Of a DNA stretch of 24,503 bases, positions 6,518 to 14,187 are shown piece after piece (the stretch's first letter is position 1; each line of letters opens with the position of its first letter). The stretch comes from Candidatus Roizmanbacteria bacterium CG_4_10_14_0_8_um_filter_33_9. Lineage in GTDB: Bacteria; Patescibacteriota; Microgenomatia; UBA1406; GWC2-37-13. The stretch is taken from positions 1,724 to 26,226 of the forward strand of contig PFLI01000065.1 in the NCBI GenBank assembly GCA_002785065.1, read 5' to 3'. A model generated the notes under the pieces. It was not told the origin of the DNA and did no database searches. It was given only the letters and a program-made list of their open reading frames with translations. The translations under genes were made by a program, and so were the position numbers.

Positions 6518-9130
6518 CTATTCCGTACTTGAGGATGAAGTTGGTGTTGAAGTCGTGGTTGGCGCTGAAGTTGGAACTGCAGTTGGCTCTGCATAATTCC
6601 AATTTCTATTTAATCCAAATTTAATTGCAGACTCTCCTGATTTATCTTTATCATTTGTAGCACGGACTTTAAGTTCATAAACACCATCCGGTTTATCCTT
6701 AATTGTCTCCTCGATATCTTTTTTATCTTCGTTATAGTTTTTGATCTCTTGATTATTAAGCCATATTTTTACATTTTTAAGAGATGACATCGAAGTTATT
6801 TTTACTTTAATATTGATATCTTTCCCTTCAAGTTTAGACCGATCAGACGGAGATTTAATAGAAACAACGACGTCTTCGGAACGATTATCTGAAATTTCTG
6901 TTGGACATTTCCATTTATCATCAGATTGCTCTCGAGCCCATTTATCAATAGCATCCTGCCATCTATTTTTTCCATCGGTTGAAATGGGATCATTTTCAGT
7001 AACCACATAACAGTCTTTCTCTTCATAATTGCCTGTTTTTATTTCAATATCATTAGCAAGCTTTCCGTTTGATTTTGAAATTTTTTGTTTTTTATAATAG
7101 GAAGATACATCTTTCGGTTCTGTGCCTTCGATGAAATACTCCGATCGAGTTCCATTGCCATCTTTAGGTAATCCCCCAAACAATGAATCTATTTGTAATG
7201 CCTTAACCTTATTCGGTTTATCCATAATGCCGTCATCATACTTTTTAAGAAGATATTGCATAGTTTTATACCAAATAGGCGATGCGCCTGTTGCACCTGA
7301 TGAAATTTTTGGATTCATTTTTGAATTGTCATTATTTCCAACCCACACTCCAACACTTATTCCTTTCGTATATCCAATTGCCCAGTTGTCACGTTTATCA
7401 TCGGTTGTTCCCGTCTTCACCGCTACTGTTTTCCCTGGGATATTTAAGTAAGATCGAAGACCAAATTCTATTTCACGTGCGTTGTTATCGGATAAAATAT
7501 GAGAGATGAGAAAAGCAGATTCCGGGGATATCGGTTTTGTCTCATGACTTTTTTTTGCTGAGTAAATAAGTTTATTCGAATAGTCTTTAATTTCAACAAT
7601 TGACTGAATATCTTTTTTGATACCTCCTCGTGCAAATACAGAAAAAGCAGATGTCATATCCACAAGAGTTACTTCACCTCCACCAAGAGTAATAGAAAGT
7701 CCAAACCTGTTCAAATTTTCTTGTGTTGGGCTAAGGGTGTTTAGCCCCATATCGCTAGCTCTTTGCATAAAATCACGAATACCAACCATAGCCAACAATT
7801 TTACTGCAGGAAGATTAAATGAATTACCTAATGCGAAACGAAGTTGAACTGGTCCATGATATTTTCCATCATAATTCACTGGAACATAATCTTCTTGATC
7901 TTTAGATGGAAAAGTAGTCTCAACATCCATAAGCGTTGTTGTTGGTGTATATCCTTTTTCAAATGCAGTAACATAGGTAATAGGCTTTATAGTTGATCCT
8001 GGTTGACGAAGACCCAAAGAAGCATTAAATGCTCCATATTCTGTATCATTAAAGTCATATGAACCAACCATAGCAAGCATTTCGTTTGTCTTTGAATCAA
8101 GAACAACAACAGCGCCATTTCCAACTTGATAATCTTCTTTAATACTATTGATTTCATCTTTTACAATTTTTTCTATTGACGTTTGAGCTTCAAGTGAGAG
8201 AGTTGTTTTTATCTTTAATCCTTGCTCTAGAATTTTTGATCCGAACTCTTTTTCAATTTGGTCTTTAACGTAAAAAACAAAATGAGGTGCGTTAATAGAC
8301 ATTTTTGCTGCGGAAAAAACAACGGAATTTATACTATCGACTGATTGTTTTTCTTCTTTTAATGTGATATATCCATCTTCACGCATACGACGTAAAACAT
8401 CTATTGTGCGAGTTTTCCAAACGTCTTTTTTTCCTATAAAAGGGGAGTATATGCTCGGACTCTGGGGAAGTCCTGCTAGAATTGCAGATTCCAAAATAGT
8501 TAATTCTTTTGGAGATTTATTAAAATATCCCTTTGCTGCCGATCCAATACCGACATAACTTCCTCCATAGGGAATTTCATTAAGATACATTTCTAATATC
8601 TGGTCTTTGGTATATTTTCCTTCAACCGAAATAGCTAAAATAATTTCCTTAATTTTACGCGAAGCAGTTTGCTTTGAATCCAAAAGCACGGTTTTAATAA
8701 GTTGTTGTGTAATTGTTGACCCTCCTCCGGAAATCTTTCTTGTAAGAAGTAAATTAATAAATGAACGAAGAATTCCAATTTGTGAGATTCCACCATGTTT
8801 ATAAAAACCTTTGTCTTCGATAGCAATAGTTGCTTGCTTTAATTTGTCATTTATTTCGGATAATTTAAACGGTAACCTATTTTTGTCCTTAAACATTTCA
8901 AACAAAATCTTTCCGTCACGGTCATAAAAAACAGTGGCATTTTCAGAGACTTGTGATAATTTTCCTGGAGCAGGAAGATCACGACCAAACCATGCAAAAA
9001 GAATAAGAAAAATAAGAAAAATAAAAGCAATTACTGAACCAATAACAATAAATGGATTCTTTTTAATAAAAATAAACGCTTGTGGAAAAATAGTTAATTT
9101 ACTTTGCCGTCTACGTTTTGAAACATACAT
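6518..9130 (-). CDS. Class A penicillin-binding protein (PBP1A-like glycosyltransferase/transpeptidase)
   Basis: This bifunctional enzyme polymerises lipid II and cross-links peptidoglycan outside the membrane. A basic cytoplasmic tail (KRRRQSK) precedes a membrane anchor at about residues 28-49. The GT51 domain has EDKGFYKHGG (catalytic E105), GGGSTITQQLIKT and EMYLNEIPYGG. The transpeptidase has all three motifs: S379-TIK, S437-FN and K572-TG, with Ser379 the acylated residue. Residues about 785-850 look like an Ig-like beta domain (VSIKSPSDRSKLEGKDI). The last 20 or so residues are a Pro/Thr/Ser-rich tail. At 870 aa it is complete. It is transcribed divergently from the recG group with 38 nt between start codons. 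Confidence 0.95.
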   Translation of the reverse strand: MYVSKRRRQSKLTIFPQAFIFIKKNPFIVIGSVIAFIFLIFLILFAWFGRDLPAPGKLSQVSENATVFYDRDGKILFEMFKDKNRLPFKLSEINDKLKQATIAIEDKGFYKHGGISQIGILRSFINLLLTRKISGGGSTITQQLIKTVLLDSKQTASRKIKEIILAISVEGKYTKDQILEMYLNEIPYGGSYVGIGSAAKGYFNKSPKELTILESAILAGLPQSPSIYSPFIGKKDVWKTRTIDVLRRMREDGYITLKEEKQSVDSINSVVFSAAKMSINAPHFVFYVKDQIEKEFGSKILEQGLKIKTTLSLEAQTSIEKIVKDEINSIKEDYQVGNGAVVVLDSKTNEMLAMVGSYDFNDTEYGAFNASLGLRQPGSTIKPITYVTAFEKGYTPTTTLMDVETTFPSKDQEDYVPVNYDGKYHGPVQLRFALGNSFNLPAVKLLAMVGIRDFMQRASDMGLNTLSPTQENLNRFGLSITLGGGEVTLVDMTSAFSVFARGGIKKDIQSIVEIKDYSNKLIYSAKKSHETKPISPESAFLISHILSDNNAREIEFGLRSYLNIPGKTVAVKTGTTDDKRDNWAIGYTKGISVGVWVGNNDNSKMNPKISSGATGASPIWYKTMQYLLKKYDDGIMDKPNKVKALQIDSLFGGLPKDGNGTRSEYFIEGTEPKDVSSYYKKQKISKSNGKLANDIEIKTGNYEEKDCYVVTENDPISTDGKNRWQDAIDKWAREQSDDKWKCPTEISDNRSEDVVVSIKSPSDRSKLEGKDINIKVKITSMSSLKNVKIWLNNQEIKNYNEDKKDIEETIKDKPDGVYELKVRATNDKDKSGESAIKFGLNRNWNYAEPTAVPTSAPTTTSTPTSSSSTE

Positions 9131-9137
9131 AAAGTTA

Positions 9138-9143
9138 AGTATA
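9138..9143 (-). promoter_or_regulatory. -10 box of the penicillin-binding protein gene
   Basis: The minus strand reads TATACT, then 7 nt, then the ATG at 9130. The predicted start of transcription is at the start codon (leaderless). It lies back to back with the + strand promoter at 9154-9162. Confidence 0.5.
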
Positions 9144-9153
9144 CAAAAAAATT

Positions 9154-9162
9154 TGATATAAT
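9154..9162 (+). promoter_or_regulatory. Extended -10 promoter of the 37-aa peptide/recG unit
   Basis: TGATATAAT matches TGnTATAAT exactly. It is followed by 6 nt and then a GTG start at 9169, so a leaderless transcript is predicted. The sequence is identical to the extended -10 of the 363-aa protein gene at 6490-6498. Confidence 0.6.
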
Positions 9163-9168
9163 AAAAAT

Positions 9169-9282
9169 GTGAAACTATTTAAGAAAAAAATTAAGACAGA
9201 GATGATTTGGAAAGTGGTTATTTTTATTTCTTCGCTTTTGCTTATTATATCCTCACTCGCTCCTATGTTTTTGATGAGATAA
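9169..9282 (+). CDS. 37-aa single-pass membrane peptide
   Basis: This short frame begins with GTG. The first 11 residues are basic (KLFKKKIKT), followed by one hydrophobic helix from about residue 13 (MIWKVVIFISSLLLIISS) to the LAPMFLMR end. It has the form of a small inner-membrane protein with a cytoplasmic N-terminus. A perfect extended -10 sits 6 nt upstream and recG starts 6 nt downstream. The ATG at 9167 is not usable because it runs straight into TGA. I do not recognise a family and the function is unknown. Support is promoter placement, clean coding content and tight spacing to recG. It could still be only the recG leader. Confidence 0.5.
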   Translation: MKLFKKKIKTEMIWKVVIFISSLLLIISSLAPMFLMR

Positions 9283-9288
9283 TAGAGT

Positions 9289-11331
9289 ATGTCATCTTAT
9301 GATATTCCCATTTCTAACCTCCCTCGAACAAGAAGCTTAACTATTAAACGTTTTAAAGCGTTGGAAATTGAAACATTTGGCGATTTACTCAACTATTTTC
9401 CTTCTCGTTACGAAGACTATTCGCAAATTACACCAATTGCACATCTTGTTTTAGGAAACAAAACTACCATTCAAGGCGAAATCAAAAGTGCCCGAAATCA
9501 TTACTCAAAAAGCGGACTTCAACTTCAAAAAATAATAATAAAAGATGAAACAGGAAGTATTGAAGTTAATTGGTTTAATCAACCATATCTCATACGGATT
9601 CTTACTGTTACTAAAAAAATATCTGTTTCCGGCACTGTCATTTTTATTGGTCGAGAGCTCGTATTCCAACCATTTGAATATGAGCTCATTACAGACTTTC
9701 ATACCAAGCTCGTTCATACAGGAAAAATTGTTCCCGTTTATAGCGAAAAACAAAATCTATCATCTAAATTACTGCGTGAAAAACTGACTTATGTTTTATT
9801 GGAAATACTACAGTTTCCAGAACTTCTTCCGAAAGAAATTACTTCTTTTAACTCTCTTATTTCACCCAAAGAAGCATATGTAAATATTCATTTTCCTATT
9901 TCAGGGGAAATGTATCAGAAGGCAAAGGAACGTTTGGCTTTTGAAGAATTGTTTGTAATTTCTTTACTACTCGCACAATTAAAAAAAGAACAAAAAGAAA
10001 TTCAAGTAAAATTTCCCATAAAAATAAATGAAAAAAATAAAAAGTTGATCTCAATATTTATTCATAACCTTCCATTTACTTTAACTCCTGATCAAAATAC
10101 TGCTCTTAATGAGATTATTGCTGATATTCAAAAATTAAATCCAATGAATCGATTTCTTCAGGGAGATGTAGGTTCAGGAAAAACAATCGTAGCAGCAATA
10201 ATCGCATATGCTGTATGTTTAAACGGATATAAAACACTCATTATGGCTCCTACTGAAATCCTCGCAAAACAGCATTATGAAACGTTTTCAAAATTATTTG
10301 AAAAAACTGGGATACAAATTGGATTAATTACCGGTTCGCAAAAAATTAACCAAGATCAATCAACAATTGTTATCGGAACACATGCGCTTCTCAATAACTC
10401 AACAATATATAAAAAGGTTGGATTGGTTATCATTGACGAACAACACAGATTTGGCGTTAAACAAAGAGCTTTTTTAAAATCTTCCAGTAATTATCCTCAT
10501 TTACTAACTATGACTGCCACACCCATTCCAAGAACAGTTGCTTTAACTTTATATGGAGATCTTGATATTTCTGTTTTGTTAACTCTTCCAAAAGGTAGAA
10601 TTTTAATAAAAACATTTCTTGTTCCAACAGAAAAACGACAAAATGCATATGATTGGATTCGAAAAAAAGTTAAAAACGAAAAGCAACAAGTATTTATTGT
10701 ATGCCCTCGAATTAGTGAGTCTGAAGAAGAAAATGAAACATCGATTAAAGCTGTTAAAAAAGAATATGAAACAATCAAAAAAGAAATCTTTCCAGAGTTA
10801 CAAATTGGCCTTCTACATGGAAAATTAAGACCAAAAGAAAAAAATGAAATCATGAATATGTTTAAAAACAAACAAATAGATATTTTAGTTTCTACTTCAG
10901 TGGTTGAAGTTGGTATTGATATTCCAAATGCGACTATTATGATGATTGAAGGTTCGGAAAATTTTGGTCTTGCCCAGCTTCACCAACTACGAGGAAGAGT
11001 CGGTAGAAGCACGCTTCAATCATATTGTCTATTATTTACTGAATCTGATGACCCTGAAACTATGAACAGATTATCCTTTTTTTCAAAACACATTAACGGT
11101 TTTGAACTATCAGAATATGATTTTAAAAGAAGAGGATCGGGAAGTATTTTGGGAACTGAACAACACGGCTATCTTAAGCTTAAGATAGCTTCACTATCAG
11201 ATATGAATCTGATTTCAAAAGTGAAAAAAAGTGTAGAATATTTTATAAAAAAATATCCTTCTCTATCTCATTTTCCTCAATTGGAAAAAGAAATAAATAA
11301 ATATGATATTGAAAATATATCGATGGACTAA
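9289..11331 (+). CDS. recG: ATP-dependent DNA helicase RecG
   Basis: RecG is a superfamily 2 double-stranded DNA translocase that reverses stalled forks and branch-migrates Holliday junctions. The N-terminal wedge/OB domain (about 55-130) contains TTIQGEIKSARN and GSIEVNWFNQPY. Helicase motifs follow: Walker A GDVGSGKT (from about residue 292), APTEILAKQH, DEQHRFGVKQR (motif II, about 383) and TATPIPRT. Later come LHGKLRPKEK, DILVSTSVVEVGIDIPNAT and QLRGRVGRS. The C-terminal segment YDFKRRGSGSILGTEQHG is typical of RecG. At 680 aa it is full length (E. coli 693). It starts 6 nt after the 37-aa frame and is probably co-transcribed with it. Confidence 0.95.
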   Translation: MSSYDIPISNLPRTRSLTIKRFKALEIETFGDLLNYFPSRYEDYSQITPIAHLVLGNKTTIQGEIKSARNHYSKSGLQLQKIIIKDETGSIEVNWFNQPYLIRILTVTKKISVSGTVIFIGRELVFQPFEYELITDFHTKLVHTGKIVPVYSEKQNLSSKLLREKLTYVLLEILQFPELLPKEITSFNSLISPKEAYVNIHFPISGEMYQKAKERLAFEELFVISLLLAQLKKEQKEIQVKFPIKINEKNKKLISIFIHNLPFTLTPDQNTALNEIIADIQKLNPMNRFLQGDVGSGKTIVAAIIAYAVCLNGYKTLIMAPTEILAKQHYETFSKLFEKTGIQIGLITGSQKINQDQSTIVIGTHALLNNSTIYKKVGLVIIDEQHRFGVKQRAFLKSSSNYPHLLTMTATPIPRTVALTLYGDLDISVLLTLPKGRILIKTFLVPTEKRQNAYDWIRKKVKNEKQQVFIVCPRISESEEENETSIKAVKKEYETIKKEIFPELQIGLLHGKLRPKEKNEIMNMFKNKQIDILVSTSVVEVGIDIPNATIMMIEGSENFGLAQLHQLRGRVGRSTLQSYCLLFTESDDPETMNRLSFFSKHINGFELSEYDFKRRGSGSILGTEQHGYLKLKIASLSDMNLISKVKKSVEYFIKKYPSLSHFPQLEKEINKYDIENISMD

Positions 11332-11338
11332 GAAACAC

Positions 11339-11367
11339 TTTGCAAACAGATATAAATAAGATATAAT
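11339..11367 (+). promoter_or_regulatory. Promoter of rpmF-nusB-rnc
   Basis: A -35 candidate TTTGCA (11339-11344), a 17-nt spacer and a perfect TATAAT (11362-11367) lie in the 63-nt recG-rpmF gap. The predicted leader is about 20 nt. Confidence 0.55.
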
Positions 11368-11394
11368 AAGAATTAGTTACTTATTTTTTACTCT

Positions 11395-11544
11395 ATGGCA
11401 CCATTACCAAAACGAAAGCACTCAACACAGAGAAAAGGCAAACGAATGAGTCATAAATCAACCACACTCGCTAAATTAGTCATCTGTAAAAAATGTGGTA
11501 AAACAAAATTACCTCATCGAATTTGTAAATATTGTAATAAATAA
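11395..11544 (+). CDS. rpmF: 50S ribosomal protein L32 (bL32)
   Basis: This 49-aa basic protein begins MAPLPKRKHSTQRKGKRM, then HKSTTLAKLVIC, and ends with a zinc ribbon CKKCGKTKLPHRICKYC (CxxC, 10 residues, CxxC). This is the bL32 pattern, a zinc-binding protein of the large ribosomal subunit. The start is fixed by the conserved MA-x-PKR opening. It lies after a good promoter and 6 nt before nusB, heading a short translation/RNA unit. Length is slightly below the usual 55-60 aa because the C-terminus stops right after the second CxxC. Confidence 0.92.
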   Translation: MAPLPKRKHSTQRKGKRMSHKSTTLAKLVICKKCGKTKLPHRICKYCNK

Positions 11545-11550
11545 CCCGTT

Positions 11551-11916
11551 ATGGACGTTCGGCATAAAAAAAGGATGAAAATAATCCAAAACCTTTATGC
11601 TTATTCCTTTCAAAATACCTCAAATACATTTTTAAATACGGATGAGATTGATTCGTTGAACATTATTGAAAATCTTCACGAAGTTGATGAACAAATAGTT
11701 CTTTATGCTAAAAAATTTCCCATTGAAAAAATCGGAAAAGTAGATCTTGCTATTTTAAGACTTGCGATTTATGAACTTATTATTAATCCAAAAGAGCCAA
11801 AAAAGGTTGTAATCAATGAAGCAATCGAACTAGCAAAAGAACTCGGCGGAGAAAAGTCTTTCTCATTTATAAACGGAGTTCTTGGAAAAATTGTTTTTGA
11901 GCACAAACCAAAATGA
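11551..11916 (+). CDS. nusB: Transcription antitermination factor NusB
   Basis: NusB pairs with NusE (S10) on boxA RNA to allow read-through and proper maturation of rRNA operons. The 121-aa all-helical protein starts with RHKKRMKIIQNLYAYSF, an arginine/lysine-rich first helix. It carries the family core FPIEKIGKVDLAILRLAIYELI, then VVINEAIELAKELGGEKSFSFINGVLGKI. It is somewhat shorter than the E. coli protein (139 aa), mostly in the middle. The stop overlaps the rnc start by 4 nt (ATGA), so translational coupling is likely. Confidence 0.93.
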   Translation: MDVRHKKRMKIIQNLYAYSFQNTSNTFLNTDEIDSLNIIENLHEVDEQIVLYAKKFPIEKIGKVDLAILRLAIYELIINPKEPKKVVINEAIELAKELGGEKSFSFINGVLGKIVFEHKPK

Positions 11917-12608
11917 ATAAATTATTAAAATTACTAGAAAAAAGAATAAAAATTACGTTTATAAATAAAAAAATTGTTGAAAATGTTTTTATTCATCGTT
12001 CTTTTTTAAATGAACACAAACATTCGGAATTTCCTTCAAACGAAAAATTGGAATTTCTCGGTGATAGTGTACTATCTCTGATTACTTCAATTTATTTGTA
12101 TAAAAATTTTCCCCTTCTTGACGAAGGAACATATACAGATATTAAAGCATCGGTTGTTCGAACCGAAAGTTTGGCTGAAGTTGGAAAAAAATTAGATTTA
12201 GGTATGATTGTTTTACTATCAAAAGGAGAAGAACTTAACGGTGGACGAGAAAATAAAAATATATTAGCTGATTGCTTTGAAGCTTTTATTGCCGCAATTT
12301 TTATTGATAAAGGGTTTGACGTTGCATACACATTTATCGTTGAGTGGCTTTTTAAAGGCAAATTAGACTATATTGTTAAAAACAAATTATATTTATCTCC
12401 AAAAAGTCGATTACAAGAATATATACAGGCAAAATATCGAAAACTACCTATTTATACAACACAAGAAGAAAAAGGACCTGAACACAAAAAAGAATTTTTA
12501 GTATCCGTAAACTTTGATTCAGAGTTTTTAGGACAAGGAAAAGGTTCTTCAAAAAAAGAAGCTGAGGAAGCAGCAGCAAAAAATGCACTGGAAAAACTAA
12601 AAGAATAA
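11913..12608 (+). CDS. rnc: Ribonuclease III
   Basis: RNase III cuts double-stranded RNA, including rRNA precursors. The catalytic domain holds the signature NEKLEFLGDSVL with metal ligands E47 and D51, and DCFEAFIAAIF with D120 and E123, so all four acidic active-site residues are present. A double-stranded RNA-binding domain follows at about 163-231 (SRLQEYIQAKYRKLP, EFLVSVNFDSEFLGQGKGSSKKEAEEAAAKNAL). The 231-aa length is normal. It is coupled to nusB by a 4-nt overlap; both proteins act in rRNA production, as does the downstream ribosomal gene rpsP. Confidence 0.96.
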   Translation: MNKLLKLLEKRIKITFINKKIVENVFIHRSFLNEHKHSEFPSNEKLEFLGDSVLSLITSIYLYKNFPLLDEGTYTDIKASVVRTESLAEVGKKLDLGMIVLLSKGEELNGGRENKNILADCFEAFIAAIFIDKGFDVAYTFIVEWLFKGKLDYIVKNKLYLSPKSRLQEYIQAKYRKLPIYTTQEEKGPEHKKEFLVSVNFDSEFLGQGKGSSKKEAEEAAAKNALEKLKE

Positions 12609-12610
12609 AG

Positions 12611-12616
12611 TATAAT
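12611..12616 (+). promoter_or_regulatory. -10 box of rpsP
   Basis: A perfect TATAAT lies immediately after the rnc stop codon and 48 nt before the rpsP ATG. No convincing -35 was seen. The leader would be about 40 nt, longer than for most genes in the window. Confidence 0.4.
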
Positions 12617-12664
12617 TATGTTTTGGAACGATAAACACCAAAATTACATTTTTAATAAAGAAAT

Positions 12665-12919
12665 ATGCCTGCAACAATAAGATTAATGAGATTTGGAAAA
12701 AAAGGTCAACCAAGTTATCGCATAGTTGTTCTTGATAAAAGGAAAAAGAGAGATGGAGCTTATATTGAAAAAATAGGATTCTATAATCCAATGGTGGAGC
12801 CAAAAATATTCGAAATTGACGAACAAAAATTTACTTCTTGGAAATTGAAAGGTGCATTAATTTCAGAAGGAATGAGGAAGCTGCTTAAAAATAAAGCTGC
12901 CACAACCAAAACAAAATAA
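12665..12919 (+). CDS. rpsP: 30S ribosomal protein S16 (bS16)
   Basis: The 84-aa protein opens MPATIRLMRFGKKGQPSYR and continues IVVLDKRKKRDGAYIEKIGFYNP, the standard bS16 fold needed for early 30S assembly. The C-terminal part includes FTSWKLKGALISEGMRKLL (usual form: WLS-GA-PS--V--LL) and a Lys/Thr tail. The start and length are normal. It follows rnc by 56 nt, probably with its own promoter. It converges with the pilus operon with only 15 nt between the stop codons and no visible terminator. Confidence 0.95.
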   Translation: MPATIRLMRFGKKGQPSYRIVVLDKRKKRDGAYIEKIGFYNPMVEPKIFEIDEQKFTSWKLKGALISEGMRKLLKNKAATTKTK

Positions 12920-12934
12920 CGTTAAAAAGCTATC

Positions 12935-13612
12935 TTATTGAAATGGATTATCGGTAATTTCGTAATCTGTCCCTAAAGATTCTTGTGTATCTTCGAAATT
13001 AATCTTAACCTTATCTTTAATTTCTAGTAATAATGCCAGATCTTTTAAGTCAAGTTTTGGAACCAGTTCTTGACCTAGAATATATTTTTTATTATAAAAA
13101 TTTAAATTTACTTGTGTATTTACATTCGTTCCAGAAAATTGTATAGTCTCACTAGTTGCAAGTCTTCCACCGATATAATTATAGTTCTTCAAAAACTCCA
13201 TAAAGGTATTTGCATTTCCTTTTCCGGCAACATTCATTGATATTTTATTTTTGGTAGATGAAATGTTAATCGTGTAATTAGAAATGAAAAATCCCGTCTC
13301 TTGGCTTATCTTTTCAAGGGCATATATAATTGTAAAAAAGTCTTCATTTTCAGGAATAAGCGCTGATAGAATCTTGTTGTAAATAGTTATTTGTTCCATT
13401 TTCAACTGAGAATTTGCTTTAATAATATCAGCTCGGTTTTTTAAAAGCTTTATTTCACTTGTAAGATTGGCTTCTTCTATTCGAGCAGATATTAATGCAC
13501 TATAAGAATAATTAACTAACATTGTCATAATAAATAAAACAAATATAGTTAAAAGAATTATCCAGTTGTCTTTAACAAAAAACTGAATTTGTTTAATTTT
13601 TAATTTATTCAT
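12935..13612 (-). CDS. pilO: Type IV pilus inner-membrane protein PilO-like
   Basis: This 225-aa protein has a short basic cytoplasmic N-terminus, one membrane helix (about 17-37, WIILLTIFVLFIMTMLVNYSY), a coiled-coil stretch (about 38-72) and a C-terminal alpha/beta domain. This is the PilO layout. PilN and PilO heterodimers link the cytoplasmic PilM ring to the outer parts of the pilus machine. Identification rests on layout, residual PilO-like sequence (ISQETGFFISNYTINI, MEFLKNYNYIGGRL) and position as the last gene of pilM-pilN-pilO. The start overlaps the pilN stop by 4 nt. It is the last gene of the minus-strand operon. Confidence 0.8.
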   Translation of the reverse strand: MNKLKIKQIQFFVKDNWIILLTIFVLFIMTMLVNYSYSALISARIEEANLTSEIKLLKNRADIIKANSQLKMEQITIYNKILSALIPENEDFFTIIYALEKISQETGFFISNYTINISSTKNKISMNVAGKGNANTFMEFLKNYNYIGGRLATSETIQFSGTNVNTQVNLNFYNKKYILGQELVPKLDLKDLALLLEIKDKVKINFEDTQESLGTDYEITDNPFQ

Positions 13613-14187
13613 TGTATTTGATTGAACCTACCTCTGAACTGTAATTGATATTTATAGGAACTAATTCCTAAAGTCTTTAAATTAAGAGTAAAATTTGCCA
13701 AACTTAATTGACTAAATTTTGATAAAAAATCATTTGACTCAATAAATTTAATAAATGAGATCATATTGTGATAATTTGAAAATTTAACAGTAAATGATGT
13801 ATCTCGTAGCTTATTTATTAAGACGCTATCTAATAAAGCCGATTGGGTAGATGATGAAGATGTTACGGCTTCTTTTAGAATAGTATAATACGGTAAAAAA
13901 TTTGCATCATCTTTCATAAAAGTTGTTAATTGTGATTCTTTACTTTTAAAATAACGTACATTTGCTTCTGAATCCTTATTATCAACAAGAAAAGCAAGAT
14001 ACAATTTTTTTTTATCGTTCATAGAATTAATATTATTTTTTACTTTTAATAATATAATGGTAAGAAAAATAAAAACAATAAAGCAAAAAACGCCAATTAT
14101 TGAAGCAAGTAGTTTAATCTTGTCTCCATAGAGTACAAGAAAATGTACTTTTTTTTTAGATAATAATAAATTAATTCGCTTTTTCAT
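13609..14187 (-). CDS. pilN: Type IV pilus assembly protein PilN-like
   Basis: The opening MKKRINLLLSKKK resembles the short cytoplasmic PilN tail (usual INLLP-type motif) that docks into PilM. A membrane helix at about 26-48 (LLASIIGVFCFIVFIFLTIILL) follows, then a coiled-coil region and an extracytoplasmic domain ending LNLKTLGISSYKYQLQFRGRF. The 192-aa length and single-pass layout fit PilN. It is translationally coupled on both sides, with 4-nt overlaps with pilM upstream and pilO downstream. The INLLP-like motif reads INLLL here, a mild divergence. Confidence 0.83.
   Translation of the reverse strand: MKKRINLLLSKKKVHFLVLYGDKIKLLASIIGVFCFIVFIFLTIILLKVKNNINSMNDKKKLYLAFLVDNKDSEANVRYFKSKESQLTTFMKDDANFLPYYTILKEAVTSSSSTQSALLDSVLINKLRDTSFTVKFSNYHNMISFIKFIESNDFLSKFSQLSLANFTLNLKTLGISSYKYQLQFRGRFNQIQ

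Noticed and set aside
6483..6602. Longer N-terminus for the 363-aa protein
   Set aside because: It would overlap the PBP coding end by 85 nt and skip a perfect extended -10 placed 7 nt before the internal ATG.
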